A stretch of 11,999 bases of DNA. Origin: Candidatus Limnocylindrales bacterium. GTDB taxonomy: Bacteria; Chloroflexota; Limnocylindria; Limnocylindrales; CSP1-4. Below are positions 1 to 7,313 of this stretch, one piece after another. Both the position numbers and the translations under genes were made by a program. The DNA lies in assembly GCA_031292335.1 (NCBI GenBank), contig JARLHH010000251.1, positions 1 to 11,999 of the forward strand, in the 5' to 3' direction. The notes beneath the pieces are model-generated. The model was given only the letters and a program-made list of their open reading frames with translations, was not told the origin of the DNA and ran no database searches. Numbering within the stretch: position 1 is the stretch's first letter; every line of letters starts with the position of its first letter.

Positions 1-2
1 AC

Positions 3-2129
3 TTCGGCCCTGCCCTCGCGCGTGGGCGCTCCTATGCGCACCTCGGGCCGGCCCACTTCGAGAGCTTCTCGGACCGCCAGACGGAGTTCGTTGCCCTCGA
101 GTACCCGACCGGCGGAACGGGGGATTTCCGCGTCCCGGCCCTCGTGGTCGAGCACGCCGACGGGTCGAGCGTCGTCCATCTCGCCTACGCCGGGCACCGG
201 ATCAGCGCCGGCAAGCCGGCGATCGCGGGGCTCCCGTCGACGTACGTGGAGCGCCCGGACGAGGCCGATAGCGTCGAGGTCCTGCTCGTCGATGCGGCGA
301 GCAGGGTCGAGGTCCGGCTGCTGTACACGATCTTCGCCGACCTGCCGGCCGTCGCGCGGAGCGTCCGGATCCGGAACGCCGGGACGGCGCGGGCCACCCT
401 GCGGTGCGCCATGAGCGCCTCGCTCGACCTGCCGGATTGCCGCTGGGACCTGCTCCAGCTGGCCGGCACGTGGGCGCGGGAGCGGCACGTCGTCCGGGGG
501 GCGCTGGTGTCGGGCCGCGTGGCGGTGACGAGCGGACGCGGTGCGTCGAGCCACGAAGCCAACCCGTTCGTGGCGCTCGTCCGGCCCTCCACCACCGAGG
601 AGCACGGCACCGCCCTCGGGTTCAGCCTCGTCTACTCGGGCAACTTCCGCGCCGAGGCCGAGGTGGATCCGTTCGGGACGACGCGCCTCCGCATCGGCAT
701 CGAGCCGGAGGGCTTCGCCTGGACGCTCGAGCCGGGCGAGGAGTTCGCCACGCCTGAGGCCGTGCTGGTCTGGTCGGAGACCGGCCTGGGCGGCCTGAGC
801 GACGCCTACCACCGGCTCTACCGCGAGCGCCTCGCCCGCGGCGCCTGGCGCGACCGCCCGCGGCCGGTCCTGCTCAACAGCTGGGAAGGCGCCTACTTCG
901 ACGTGCGGGCGAGCCGGATGCTCGACATGGCGCGCGCTGCCCGCGACATGGGGATCGAGCTGTTCGTGCTCGACGATGGGTGGTTCGGCGAGCGCGACAA
1001 CGCCACGAGCTCGCTCGGCGACTGGGCAGTCGACGGTCGCAAGCTCCCCGACGGGCTCGACGGCCTGGCCCGCGGGGTGGAGGCGCTGGGGATGCGCTTC
1101 GGCCTGTGGATCGAGCCCGAGATGGTGAGCCCCCGAAGCCGGCTCTTCACCGGCCACCCGGATTGGGCGATCGGCGTCCCCGGCCGGCCGCGCACCGAGA
1201 GCCGGAGCCAGCTCGTGCTCGACATGTCGCGCCCCGAGATCGTCGACCACCTGTTCGGCGCGATCCGCGACGTGCTGCGCAGCGCGCCGATCAGCTACGT
1301 CAAGTGGGACTACAACCGGAACATCACCGAGCCGTTCAGCCTCGCCCTGCCCGCCGATCGACAGGGGGAGTTCTTTCACCGCTACGTCCTCGGTGTCTAC
1401 GACCTCTACGAGCGGCTGACCCGCGAGTTTCCCGAGGTCCTGTTCGAGTCGTGCGCGGGCGGGGGTGGCCGCTTCGACCCGGGGATGCTCGCGTTCGCTC
1501 CCCAGGCCTGGACGAGCGACGACACCGACGCGGTGGAACGCCTCCGCATCCAGTGGGGCACCTCGATCGTCTACCCGCTCAGCTCCATGGGCGCGCACGT
1601 CGCGGCCGTGCCGAACCACCAGGTCGGCAGGGTCACGCCGCTCGCCACGCGGGCGGCAGTCGCCTTCTTCGGCGTCTTCGGCTACGAGCTCGACCCGGCG
1701 GCCCTGTCTCCCGACGAGCGCCGCGAGATCGCCGCCCAGGTCGCCTTCTACAAGGCCCACCGCGAGCTGTTCCAGCGCGGGCGATTCCTCCGCCTTCGGA
1801 GCCCGTTCGAGGGGGACGGCAACGACGTCGCCTGGATGTGCGTCGCCGAGGACAGTCGCCACGCGGTCGTGGGCTGGTACCGGATCCTGAATCGCCCCCA
1901 GCCGGGGTCCGACCGGATCTCGCTGCGAGGGCTCGACCCGGCGGCCCGCTACCGTGTCACGGCCTGGCCGCCGGGCGACGACTCGATGGCAGTCCGGAAC
2001 GCCGTCGAGCGCGGCGGGGACGACCTGATGAGCGCGGGAATCCTGCTCGTCGCCACGCGGCCGGAGACGGCGGCGCGCGGCGACTTTCAGGCGCGCCTGT
2101 TCGTGCTGGAGGCGGTCGACCAGCCATGA
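3..2129 (+). CDS. Alpha-galactosidase, GH36 family (5'-truncated by window edge)
   Basis: Likely hydrolyses terminal alpha-1,6-linked galactose from melibiose, raffinose-type sugars or galactomannan fragments (EC 3.2.1.22), probably in the cytoplasm as usual for the family. The frame is open from base 3, and the upstream residues fit the family N-terminus (DRQTEF, then GTGDFRVPA), so the ATG at 144 is internal. About 708 residues are visible against a usual 700-750, so only a short N-terminal piece is missing. Visible motifs: SSHEANPF, YSGNF, the (beta/alpha)8-barrel entry NSWEGAYFD, FVLDDGWFGERD, GLWIEPEMV, KWDYNRN with the nucleophile Asp at codon 1308-1310, CAGGGGRFDPGML, and SDDTDA (from 1515), which carries the acid/base Asp. 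A C-terminal beta domain follows. All catalytic motifs are intact. The family is certain; the natural substrate is inferred. The true start and any signal peptide lie outside the window. Confidence 0.95.
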   Translation, partial: FGPALARGRSYAHLGPAHFESFSDRQTEFVALEYPTGGTGDFRVPALVVEHADGSSVVHLAYAGHRISAGKPAIAGLPSTYVERPDEADSVEVLLVDAASRVEVRLLYTIFADLPAVARSVRIRNAGTARATLRCAMSASLDLPDCRWDLLQLAGTWARERHVVRGALVSGRVAVTSGRGASSHEANPFVALVRPSTTEEHGTALGFSLVYSGNFRAEAEVDPFGTTRLRIGIEPEGFAWTLEPGEEFATPEAVLVWSETGLGGLSDAYHRLYRERLARGAWRDRPRPVLLNSWEGAYFDVRASRMLDMARAARDMGIELFVLDDGWFGERDNATSSLGDWAVDGRKLPDGLDGLARGVEALGMRFGLWIEPEMVSPRSRLFTGHPDWAIGVPGRPRTESRSQLVLDMSRPEIVDHLFGAIRDVLRSAPISYVKWDYNRNITEPFSLALPADRQGEFFHRYVLGVYDLYERLTREFPEVLFESCAGGGGRFDPGMLAFAPQAWTSDDTDAVERLRIQWGTSIVYPLSSMGAHVAAVPNHQVGRVTPLATRAAVAFFGVFGYELDPAALSPDERREIAAQVAFYKAHRELFQRGRFLRLRSPFEGDGNDVAWMCVAEDSRHAVVGWYRILNRPQPGSDRISLRGLDPAARYRVTAWPPGDDSMAVRNAVERGGDDLMSAGILLVATRPETAARGDFQARLFVLEAVDQP

Positions 2130-2203
2130 CGGAGTGAGCGTCGGGGGATCGTGTGGGCGGTGGCCCGGCCGCGCGCCGGACGAACCGCGCGTGCACACCC
2201 CAC

Positions 2204-2219
2204 TGGTATCGTGAGCACA
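2204..2219 (+). promoter_or_regulatory. Possible extended -10 promoter giving a leaderless lipB mRNA
   Basis: The sequence TGGTATCGT (2204-2212) resembles an extended -10 element: TG, one base, then TATCGT. Its end lies 6 bases before the A of the lipB ATG at 2219, which is about where transcription would begin. No Shine-Dalgarno sequence precedes that ATG, so a leaderless transcript would explain both observations. No convincing -35 box is visible. This is inferred from spacing only. The rest of the 89-base gap after the alpha-galactosidase shows nothing else recognisable. Confidence 0.35.
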
Positions 2220-3163
2220 TGGAGCGCGTGATCGTGGAGGAGCAGGCGCCGCCCAGGCTCCTGCGCGCCCGCTGGCTGGGCCGGGTCGCCTACCGGGAGG
2301 CCTGGGCATTGCAGCGGAAGCTGGCCGAAGCGCGCGCCGCGGGCGCGCTTCGAGAGGACCAGCTCCTCCTGCTCGAGCACGATCCCGTCCTCACGCTCGG
2401 CCGCAACGCGCTGCAGGCGCACGTCCTGGCGCCGCCGGAGCTGCTGGCGGAACGCGGGATCGAGGTCGTCCGCGTGGAGCGCGGCGGCGAGGTCACCTAC
2501 CACGGACCCGGCCAGCTGGTGGCCTACCCGATCGTGGCCCTCCTCTCGCCCGATGCCCCGGGGGTACCGGCCGTCGGCGCCGGGGCCGAGGCCGTCGTGG
2601 GGGTCCGGCGTCCGCTCGGCGTCCGCGCGTACGTGGAGGCCCTCGAGGCGGCGATGGCCGACACCTGCGCCGCGGCCGGGGTCGTGGCCGGCCCGCGGGA
2701 GGGCCATCCGGGCTGCTGGGTGGAGGTGGCCGGGATCCTGCCGCGCAAGGTCGGGGCCCTCGGGATCCGGGTTGCCCGGGGCGTGACATACCACGGCATC
2801 GCCCTGAACGTGACCACGAACCTGGCCGACTTCGAGCTGATCGACCCCTGCGGGATGCCCGGGCTCTGGACGACCTCGCTGGCCAGCGAGCGAGCCCGCG
2901 CCGGCATCCCGGGCGCCGACGCGGATGCTCCGCCGGACACGGCGAGCGTCGCCGCCACGGCCGCGGTGTTCGCGACGGCGCTCGCGCGTCGACTGGGGTG
3001 CGTCCTTGCCGGCGAGCTGCCGCCCCGTGCGAGCGCCGCGGGGGAGCGCCGGGCCATCGAGGCACTCGTCGACGAGCTCGGCATGCCATCCCCGGCGCTC
3101 GCTCCGCCAACCCCCGCGCTCGCTGCGCCGGCCCCCACGCTCGCCCAGGCGGGAGCCTCGTGA
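2219..3163 (+). CDS. lipB: Octanoyl-[ACP]:protein N-octanoyltransferase LipB
   Basis: Transfers octanoyl from acyl carrier protein to a lysine of lipoyl domains (EC 2.3.1.181), the first step of endogenous lipoate synthesis, in the cytoplasm. Numbered from the ATG at 2219: HDPVLTLGR (54-62), RGGEVTYHGPGQL (88-100), the catalytic lysine in PRKVGALGIR (Lys177), YHGIALNV (191-198) and the catalytic cysteine in DPCGMPG (Cys211). The protein has 314 residues against a usual 210-250. The excess is a Gly/Ala/Val-rich insert of about 20 residues (about 110-130) before RRPLGVRAYVEALE, plus a long C-terminal tail ending in Ala/Pro repeats. I chose 2219 over the upstream GTG at 2153 because the extra 22 residues do not look like the family and a promoter-like -10 abuts 2219. 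The stop overlaps the next gene's ATG by one base (TGATG), which implies translational coupling. Confidence 0.94.
   Translation: MERVIVEEQAPPRLLRARWLGRVAYREAWALQRKLAEARAAGALREDQLLLLEHDPVLTLGRNALQAHVLAPPELLAERGIEVVRVERGGEVTYHGPGQLVAYPIVALLSPDAPGVPAVGAGAEAVVGVRRPLGVRAYVEALEAAMADTCAAAGVVAGPREGHPGCWVEVAGILPRKVGALGIRVARGVTYHGIALNVTTNLADFELIDPCGMPGLWTTSLASERARAGIPGADADAPPDTASVAATAAVFATALARRLGCVLAGELPPRASAAGERRAIEALVDELGMPSPALAPPTPALAAPAPTLAQAGAS
3092..3154 (+). repeat. Three imperfect 21-bp tandem repeats in the lipB tail
   Basis: Three consecutive in-frame 21-base units (3092-3112, 3113-3133, 3134-3154) encode PALAPPT, PALAAPA and PTLAQAG. They share a CGCTCGC or ACGCTCGC core and differ at several bases. 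They extend the LipB C-terminus with a probably disordered Ala/Pro tail. The length is a multiple of three, so copy number could vary without breaking the frame. Confidence 0.7.
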
Positions 3164-4179
3164 TGCCGCCCGGGATCTTCGAGATGCGGCGTGACGCGAT
3201 CACCGGCTGGTGGGTCGCCACGATGGTGGAGCGGGAATTCCAGCGGGACCGTTTCACGCTCGCGGCGGAGCCCGTCGACGACGGGGGGGATTGCCAGAAC
3301 TGCCGTCTTCCCCCCGGCGACGGCGTGCGCCTGCGCATTCTCAAGGACTTCGCCTTCCGGACCGTTGGAACCGAGTCCGATGCACGCGAGCAGGAGAAGA
3401 GCGTCACCCAGATCACCTTGCGCCACGCGAGGGCTGCCGGCAGCTGGCGGACCATCGTGGCGCCGCCGGGCGAGCATCGGCCGCTCCACTCGGTGGGGAA
3501 CGAGCTGATCACGGCCCTGCTCCGGGGCGCCCGCTCGGCCATCAGCGAGGCATCCCGGGCCGGTCAGACGGAGTACCTGCAGGTCCTCCAGAACTGGGGC
3601 CGCCAGGCAGGCGCACGCACCAATCATCTCTGCCTGGACCTCTACGACCTGCCCCAGATCCCGCACGAGGTCGCCGAGGAGATCGGCGGCGCGGCGCGCT
3701 TCATGATTCGCGAGAGCGAATGCCCGTACTGTCGGGCAGTCCGAGTGGAGCGCGAGCGCGGGCTGCGCTTCCTGTGGGAGGACGACCACTCGGTCGCGTT
3801 CGCCCCGTTCGCGTCGCGCTCGCCGTTCGAGATCTGGATCGTCCCGCGGCGCCACGAGGCGGACTTCGGGCGGGCCACGGACGACGACCTGGTCTCCGCC
3901 GCGGACGGTCTTCGCAACGTCCTGGGGCGCCTGGCGCAGCTCGACGGCCCGCCGTACAACCTGGTCCTCCACACCGCGCCGCTCGCCGGCCAGGTCGAGG
4001 CGACCTACCACTGGCACTGGGAGATCCATCCTCGCCTGCGCGAGATCGCGGGGCTCGAGCTGGGGACGGGTCTGCCGGTCAACCCGGTCAGTCCCGAAGA
4101 GGCGGTCCACCAGCTCCTGCACCGGCTCGCGCCCGGCGCGGGGGACGAGCCGGACCACTGGCCGGGGAGCCGGCGATGA
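3163..4179 (+). CDS. GalT-like HIT-superfamily protein with altered active site (possible DUF4921 member)
   Basis: A 338-residue protein with the two-domain layout of galactose-1-phosphate uridylyltransferases. N-terminal half: a metal-binding Cys44-x2-Cys47 and candidate ligands His105/His109. The segment QAGARTNHLCLDLYDLPQIP (148-167) aligns by eye with the GalT active-site region, normally containing HPH-x-Q before the LPxIP-like end. C-terminal half: a second CxxC (Cys187, Cys190), FEIWIVPRRHEADF, NLVLH, YHWHWEIHPRL (282-291), then LELGTGLPVNPVSPEEA, as in GalT and ADP-glucose phosphorylase relatives. In the active site the nucleophilic second His of HPH is Cys157 and the Gln is Asp159, so normal uridylyl transfer cannot be assumed. 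The start ATG (3163) overlaps the lipB stop. Substrate unknown; a nucleotidyltransferase or phosphorylase acting on sugar phosphates is plausible. The DUF4921 assignment is from memory. Confidence 0.8.
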   Translation: MPPGIFEMRRDAITGWWVATMVEREFQRDRFTLAAEPVDDGGDCQNCRLPPGDGVRLRILKDFAFRTVGTESDAREQEKSVTQITLRHARAAGSWRTIVAPPGEHRPLHSVGNELITALLRGARSAISEASRAGQTEYLQVLQNWGRQAGARTNHLCLDLYDLPQIPHEVAEEIGGAARFMIRESECPYCRAVRVERERGLRFLWEDDHSVAFAPFASRSPFEIWIVPRRHEADFGRATDDDLVSAADGLRNVLGRLAQLDGPPYNLVLHTAPLAGQVEATYHWHWEIHPRLREIAGLELGTGLPVNPVSPEEAVHQLLHRLAPGAGDEPDHWPGSRR

Positions 4180-4346
4180 GCTCCCGGGCGCGGGCCGCGG
4201 GCCGCCATCCCGATCTCCGGCGTCACATTGTCGCCGGCTTCCTCGTCAACGGTCCGGAGCGCGGGGGAGACCCGCGCGATTCTGTCTTCGGGTCGGAGGA
4301 TCGGTGGTCGTCGCTGTCACGCGCCGCTGGGGGATGGGGCCGATGA
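4176..4346 (+). CDS. Possible small ORF, 56 residues, unknown function
   Basis: The ATG at 4176 overlaps the stop of the GalT-like gene in an ATGA. Its own TGA (4344-4346) forms another ATGA with the in-frame sigma-factor ATG at 4343. The predicted product begins MSSRARAAGRHPDLRRHIV and is Arg/Gly/Ser-rich; I see no domain, signal peptide or membrane segment. About 13 of 56 codons end in A or T, clearly more than in neighbouring genes, which argues against strong coding selection. There is no good ribosome-binding site, so translation would rely on coupling. It may equally be a chance open frame in GC-rich intergenic DNA. Apart from this ORF the 124 bases between 4180 and 4303 hold no feature I can support; I could not find a convincing promoter there for the sigma factor. 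Confidence 0.25.
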   Translation: MSSRARAAGRHPDLRRHIVAGFLVNGPERGGDPRDSVFGSEDRWSSLSRAAGGWGR

Positions 4347-5029
4347 GCCCGTCCCGCGACGTGCCGCCGCCCGCGGGCATGCACGACGAGTCGCTGCCGG
4401 TCGAGCTCGACCAGGCCGTCGCGGACGACACGGCGCTGCCGGCCGATCCGATCGCGGCCCGCGCGTTCATCGAGGTGCTCTTCGCGCGCCACCACGGCGA
4501 GATCTACGCGTACCTGATCCGGATGCTCCGCGACGCGGAGCTCGCGGCCGACCTTGCCCAGGACGCGTTCATCCGGGCCTACCGCGCCTACGCCAGCCTG
4601 GAGGACCCGTCCAGGGCGCGCGCCTGGCTCTACCAGATCGCCAACCACGTGGCGCTCGACGAGATCCGTCGCCGAAGGATCGTCCGCTTCATCCCATGGA
4701 CGGGCGAGTCGCGAGGTGCCGCGCCGTCAGCCGAACGGCTGGCGATGGACACGCGACTGTCCGGTGAGCTCGAGCGAGCGCTGGCCCGGATCCCGGAGCG
4801 GCAGCGGTCCGCGCTCCTGCTCGCCGAGGTCCATGAGCTGACCGGCGTCGAGCTGGCCGCGACGTTGGGCACCTCGCATGTCGCAGCCCGCGCGCTCCTG
4901 ACGCGCGCCCGCGAGAGCCTTCGCCGCGCGCTTGCCGAGGAGCGCCTCCAGGCCGCCGCGGCGGAAGCGGCCGGACGGCCACTGGAACGCCCCGCGACCG
5001 GTGGCGGCCGGCCGGAGGGGCACCGGTGA
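4304..5029 (+). CDS. ECF-type RNA polymerase sigma factor
   Basis: Directs RNA polymerase to a set of stress- or envelope-responsive promoters. Region 2 lies at about residues 55-125 (FARHHGEIYAYLIRMLRD, DLAQDAFIRAYRAY, RAWLYQIANHVALDEIRRRR). Region 4 lies at about 152-210 (IPERQRSALLLAEVHELTGVELAATLG, then a helix with LLTRARESLRRAL). There is no region 1.1 or region 3, as in ECF factors. The recognition-helix stretch SHVAARALLTRAR departs from the common VGTVKSRLxRAR pattern. Two starts are possible. GTG 4304 has GGAGGA at 4295-4300 and GC-rich third positions from there on; ATG 4343 forms an ATGA with the small ORF but has a weak binding site. I kept 4304 with modest confidence. The 3' end overlaps the next gene by 4 bp, the usual arrangement for a sigma factor and its anti-sigma. 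Confidence 0.9.
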   Translation: MVVAVTRRWGMGPMSPSRDVPPPAGMHDESLPVELDQAVADDTALPADPIAARAFIEVLFARHHGEIYAYLIRMLRDAELAADLAQDAFIRAYRAYASLEDPSRARAWLYQIANHVALDEIRRRRIVRFIPWTGESRGAAPSAERLAMDTRLSGELERALARIPERQRSALLLAEVHELTGVELAATLGTSHVAARALLTRARESLRRALAEERLQAAAAEAAGRPLERPATGGGRPEGHR

Positions 5030-7176
5030 GCGGTCTCCAGCGCGCGATGCGTCACCCGGACCGGCTCAGCGACGTGCATGCGCGGGCCCGCGGGCTCGCT
5101 TCCGACCAGCTCCTGGCGCCGCTCTCGGTGGAGGAGGCGGCCTGGCTGCAGGAGCACCTCGACGGGTGCCCCGCCTGTCGACGGGCGGCCGACGGCTTCG
5201 CCTCCGATCGCATTCGGATGCGCTCGCTCCGGGCGGATCTGCCCGTGCCGCCGCGCGATCTGGGCGCCCGCCTGTCGCGTGCGCTCGACGTCGAGGTCCG
5301 GCGAATGGTGCGGGAGGACGCCCGGTCAGGCCGCCGTTCGATCCTCGGTTCGCCGTCGGCCGCGCTCGCCGTGATCGCGCTCGCCGCCGTCCTCGTCATC
5401 GTCCTGCTCCCGCTGACCCTGCCCGGGCTCAGGCTCGGCAACGGCCCCGTTGTCGCCGGGCCCGGTGGCAGCAGCGCCCCGGTGGCCACGCCGATGATCG
5501 TGGCGACGCAGGCGGTCGCCTGGGTCCAGCAGCAGCCCGACGGGAGCTACGTGCTCAGCAGCACGACCGTCAACCAGGTATGTCCCGGGATCGACGCATC
5601 GGCCTGCGGGACGCTGGACGGCAACGCGCGGCCGCTCGTGGCGCTCAACGTGCGGCCTTCTGCCGTTGTGCTCCAGCAGAACGGCCCGTCCGCGGTGCTG
5701 GTGAGCAGCAACGCGGTGTACGCGTTCAGCGTTCCGTTCGACACCAGCGTCACACCGACCCCTGCTCCTTCGTCCTCCATCCCAACACCCGGGGCACTTT
5801 CCCCGACGCCGGCGGTGACGGGGGTGGAAGCTACTCCTCCAGCAGCCACTCCCGTCCCGACCGGTTCCCCCAGCCCACGTCCCACCCGGACGCCTCGCCC
5901 GACGCCGGCGACGCCCGCGCCTGCTGAGCCAACTCCGTCCGCGACGCCGGCCACGCCCGGGCCGACTGCTGTCCCGTCCGGCGAGGCAACGGCCACGGAG
6001 CCCGGGTCCGGGGGGCCGACGCCCGGGGATCTGATCGCGAGCATCCCGCCCGCGAGTCCGGCTCCCTCGGCGGCAGTCACGACGCCCATCATCGAGGGTG
6101 TCGTGCTCGTGGGCCCGCCACCGGCCTACTCCACGAACGGCCAGTGGGTCGCCTTCTCGGCGCGGCCGCTGGACGGCCTGCAGGGTCCCGACATCTACGT
6201 CTGGCACGTCGGCGATCTGAAGGCGCGTCCGCTCACGACGGATCATGCGTCGGTCTTCTCCGCCTGGGACGGCGACCAGATCGTGGGGAGCGCCGTCCTT
6301 CCGGCCGGCAGCCCGAGGCTCGAGTCGCGCGCGGTCACGATCCTCCCGGCCCCGTCGCCGTCCCCGCTGAGCGCGTCCCCGGCACCCGGCTCCACGGCTG
6401 GCGATTCCTCCGCGTCCGGGTCGCCGGTGCCCGCGTCGCCGACAGGCTCGACCACGTCGCCCGCCGGCTCGTCCGTTCCGCCGACGCTCATCGCGCCGCC
6501 CGGGACGCCGGAGCCGCTGCCATCCGACCTGCTCGATCTCGCGACCGCGAGCCCGCCGCCGGGAGCGACGCCATCCTCCGCGACCGCGTCACGGCTGCCG
6601 AGCGTCCCGGTCGGGTCGTTCCTCCTGGACCCGGCAACCGGCACGCAGACGCCCATCACGCGGCCCGCGATCTGGCGCCCGGTCGTGGATCCGACCAATC
6701 GCACGGTCATCTTCTGGACCGGCCAGCAGGCGCTGGACCCGGCCACGAACACGTGGGTGCCCACCAGCGGGCAGCTCGTGGCGGCCGACTGGCAGGCGCT
6801 CCTCGGTCCCGGCGACGTCGCGGCAACGCCACTTTCCGGGTCGGCCGGGCTGTCCGGCGTCACGAGCTGGGACGTGCGCTGGGATCCGTCCGGCCGGCAC
6901 CTGGCCATCTGGATCGCGGACCCGGCTGAGCCGTCGGTCGGCAGCCTGAGCCTCTTCGCCGTGAACGCGGACGGGAGCATCGGCGCCACCCTGCTGGCCG
7001 ACGTCGCGGCGCTCCCGGGGCTGTCGCTGGGCAGCGACCGGCTGGCCTGGGCCAGCCCGTCCGGCCAGAACGGGCAGGGGAGCACCCTCAGCGTCTATGC
7101 CTGGTCGGACGACGGGGCAGGGAGCGTGCACGGCGCCCCCGACCCGGGGACAGGCGATCTCGTCGTCGCCCGCTGA
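5026..7176 (+). CDS. Transmembrane anti-sigma factor with zinc-finger-like N-terminus and large extracytoplasmic domain
   Basis: Probably holds the adjacent ECF sigma factor at the membrane and releases it on an outside signal. Starts at GTG 5026, overlapping the sigma stop (GTGA). The N-terminal cytoplasmic part carries His44-x3-Cys48-x2-Cys51 (EHLDGCPACR), the ZAS-type motif of zinc anti-sigma factors. One hydrophobic helix spans about 109-134. The roughly 580 outer residues comprise a small domain (about 150-240) with Cys186 and Cys194 close enough to form a disulfide, a Pro/Thr/Ser-rich linker (about 241-345), a section with TolB/WD40-like strands (YSTNGQWVAFSAR, DIYVWHVG), a second Pro/Ser linker (about 441-525), and further propeller-like strands (WDVRWDPSGRHLAIWIADP, LSLFAVNADGS, LAWASPSG). 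The blades look too few for a complete propeller. Most anti-sigma factors are far shorter. The anti-sigma role rests on the motif, topology and gene pair; the ligand is unknown. Confidence 0.85.
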   Translation: MSGLQRAMRHPDRLSDVHARARGLASDQLLAPLSVEEAAWLQEHLDGCPACRRAADGFASDRIRMRSLRADLPVPPRDLGARLSRALDVEVRRMVREDARSGRRSILGSPSAALAVIALAAVLVIVLLPLTLPGLRLGNGPVVAGPGGSSAPVATPMIVATQAVAWVQQQPDGSYVLSSTTVNQVCPGIDASACGTLDGNARPLVALNVRPSAVVLQQNGPSAVLVSSNAVYAFSVPFDTSVTPTPAPSSSIPTPGALSPTPAVTGVEATPPAATPVPTGSPSPRPTRTPRPTPATPAPAEPTPSATPATPGPTAVPSGEATATEPGSGGPTPGDLIASIPPASPAPSAAVTTPIIEGVVLVGPPPAYSTNGQWVAFSARPLDGLQGPDIYVWHVGDLKARPLTTDHASVFSAWDGDQIVGSAVLPAGSPRLESRAVTILPAPSPSPLSASPAPGSTAGDSSASGSPVPASPTGSTTSPAGSSVPPTLIAPPGTPEPLPSDLLDLATASPPPGATPSSATASRLPSVPVGSFLLDPATGTQTPITRPAIWRPVVDPTNRTVIFWTGQQALDPATNTWVPTSGQLVAADWQALLGPGDVAATPLSGSAGLSGVTSWDVRWDPSGRHLAIWIADPAEPSVGSLSLFAVNADGSIGATLLADVAALPGLSLGSDRLAWASPSGQNGQGSTLSVYAWSDDGAGSVHGAPDPGTGDLVVAR
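5746..6060 (+). repeat. Low-complexity Pro/Thr/Ser/Ala-coding tract in the anti-sigma gene
   Basis: About 105 codons are dominated by Pro, Thr, Ser and Ala with recurring TP, PTP and ATP steps (for example RPTRTPRPTPATPAPAEPTP). It probably forms an extended, possibly glycosylated stalk that lifts the sensor part away from the membrane through the cell wall. There is no exact unit length. A second, shorter tract of the same character covers about 6346-6600. Confidence 0.7.
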
Positions 7177-7196
7177 CCCTCGTCGCCCGCTGACCC
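7163..7196 (+). repeat. 17-bp perfect tandem duplication across the anti-sigma stop codon
   Basis: TCGTCGCCCGCTGACCC occurs twice back to back, at 7163-7179 and 7180-7196. The first copy encodes the last residues and the TGA stop of the anti-sigma gene; the second is non-coding. It looks like a slippage duplication. A short CCCC-GC-GGGG self-complementary run follows at 7194-7204, but it has no U-tract and is not called a terminator. Confidence 0.85.
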
Positions 7197-7298
7197 CGCG
7201 GGGGTGCAATCCCGGATCGGCAGCGTCCTGAGCGCGTCCGCGGCGGCGTCCGGTGCGGGGCCCGAATGTCGCGGCTCCCGCGCGGCGCCCGCCTGCAG

Positions 7299-7304
7299 TA
7301 TCCT
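7299..7304 (+). promoter_or_regulatory. Possible -10 element for the pyr operon
   Basis: TATCCT at 7299-7304 is one of the few AT-containing hexamers upstream of pyrR. Transcription from about 7311 would start just before the lower stem of the PyrR-binding loop and give a leader of about 45 bases. No good -35 sequence is seen at 16-18 bases upstream. Spacing is the only support. Confidence 0.3.
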
Positions 7305-7313
7305 TCGCGCGAC

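Noticed and set aside
2524..4158. 544-codon minus-strand frame opposite lipB and the GalT-like gene
   Set aside because: Lies entirely opposite two genes with clear family motifs; no recognisable domain.
2219..4179. A galactose-utilisation operon formed by the alpha-galactosidase and GalT-like gene
   Set aside because: lipB lies between them with its own probable promoter, no galK, galE or transporter is present, and the GalT-like protein lacks the usual nucleophile.
5746..6060. TP-rich tract as a CRISPR or satellite array
   Set aside because: No constant repeat unit or spacers; it is an in-frame low-complexity linker of the anti-sigma protein.
7194..7204. CCCC-GC-GGGG run after the anti-sigma gene as a terminator
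   Set aside because: No usable loop and no U-tract; it is a short palindrome only.
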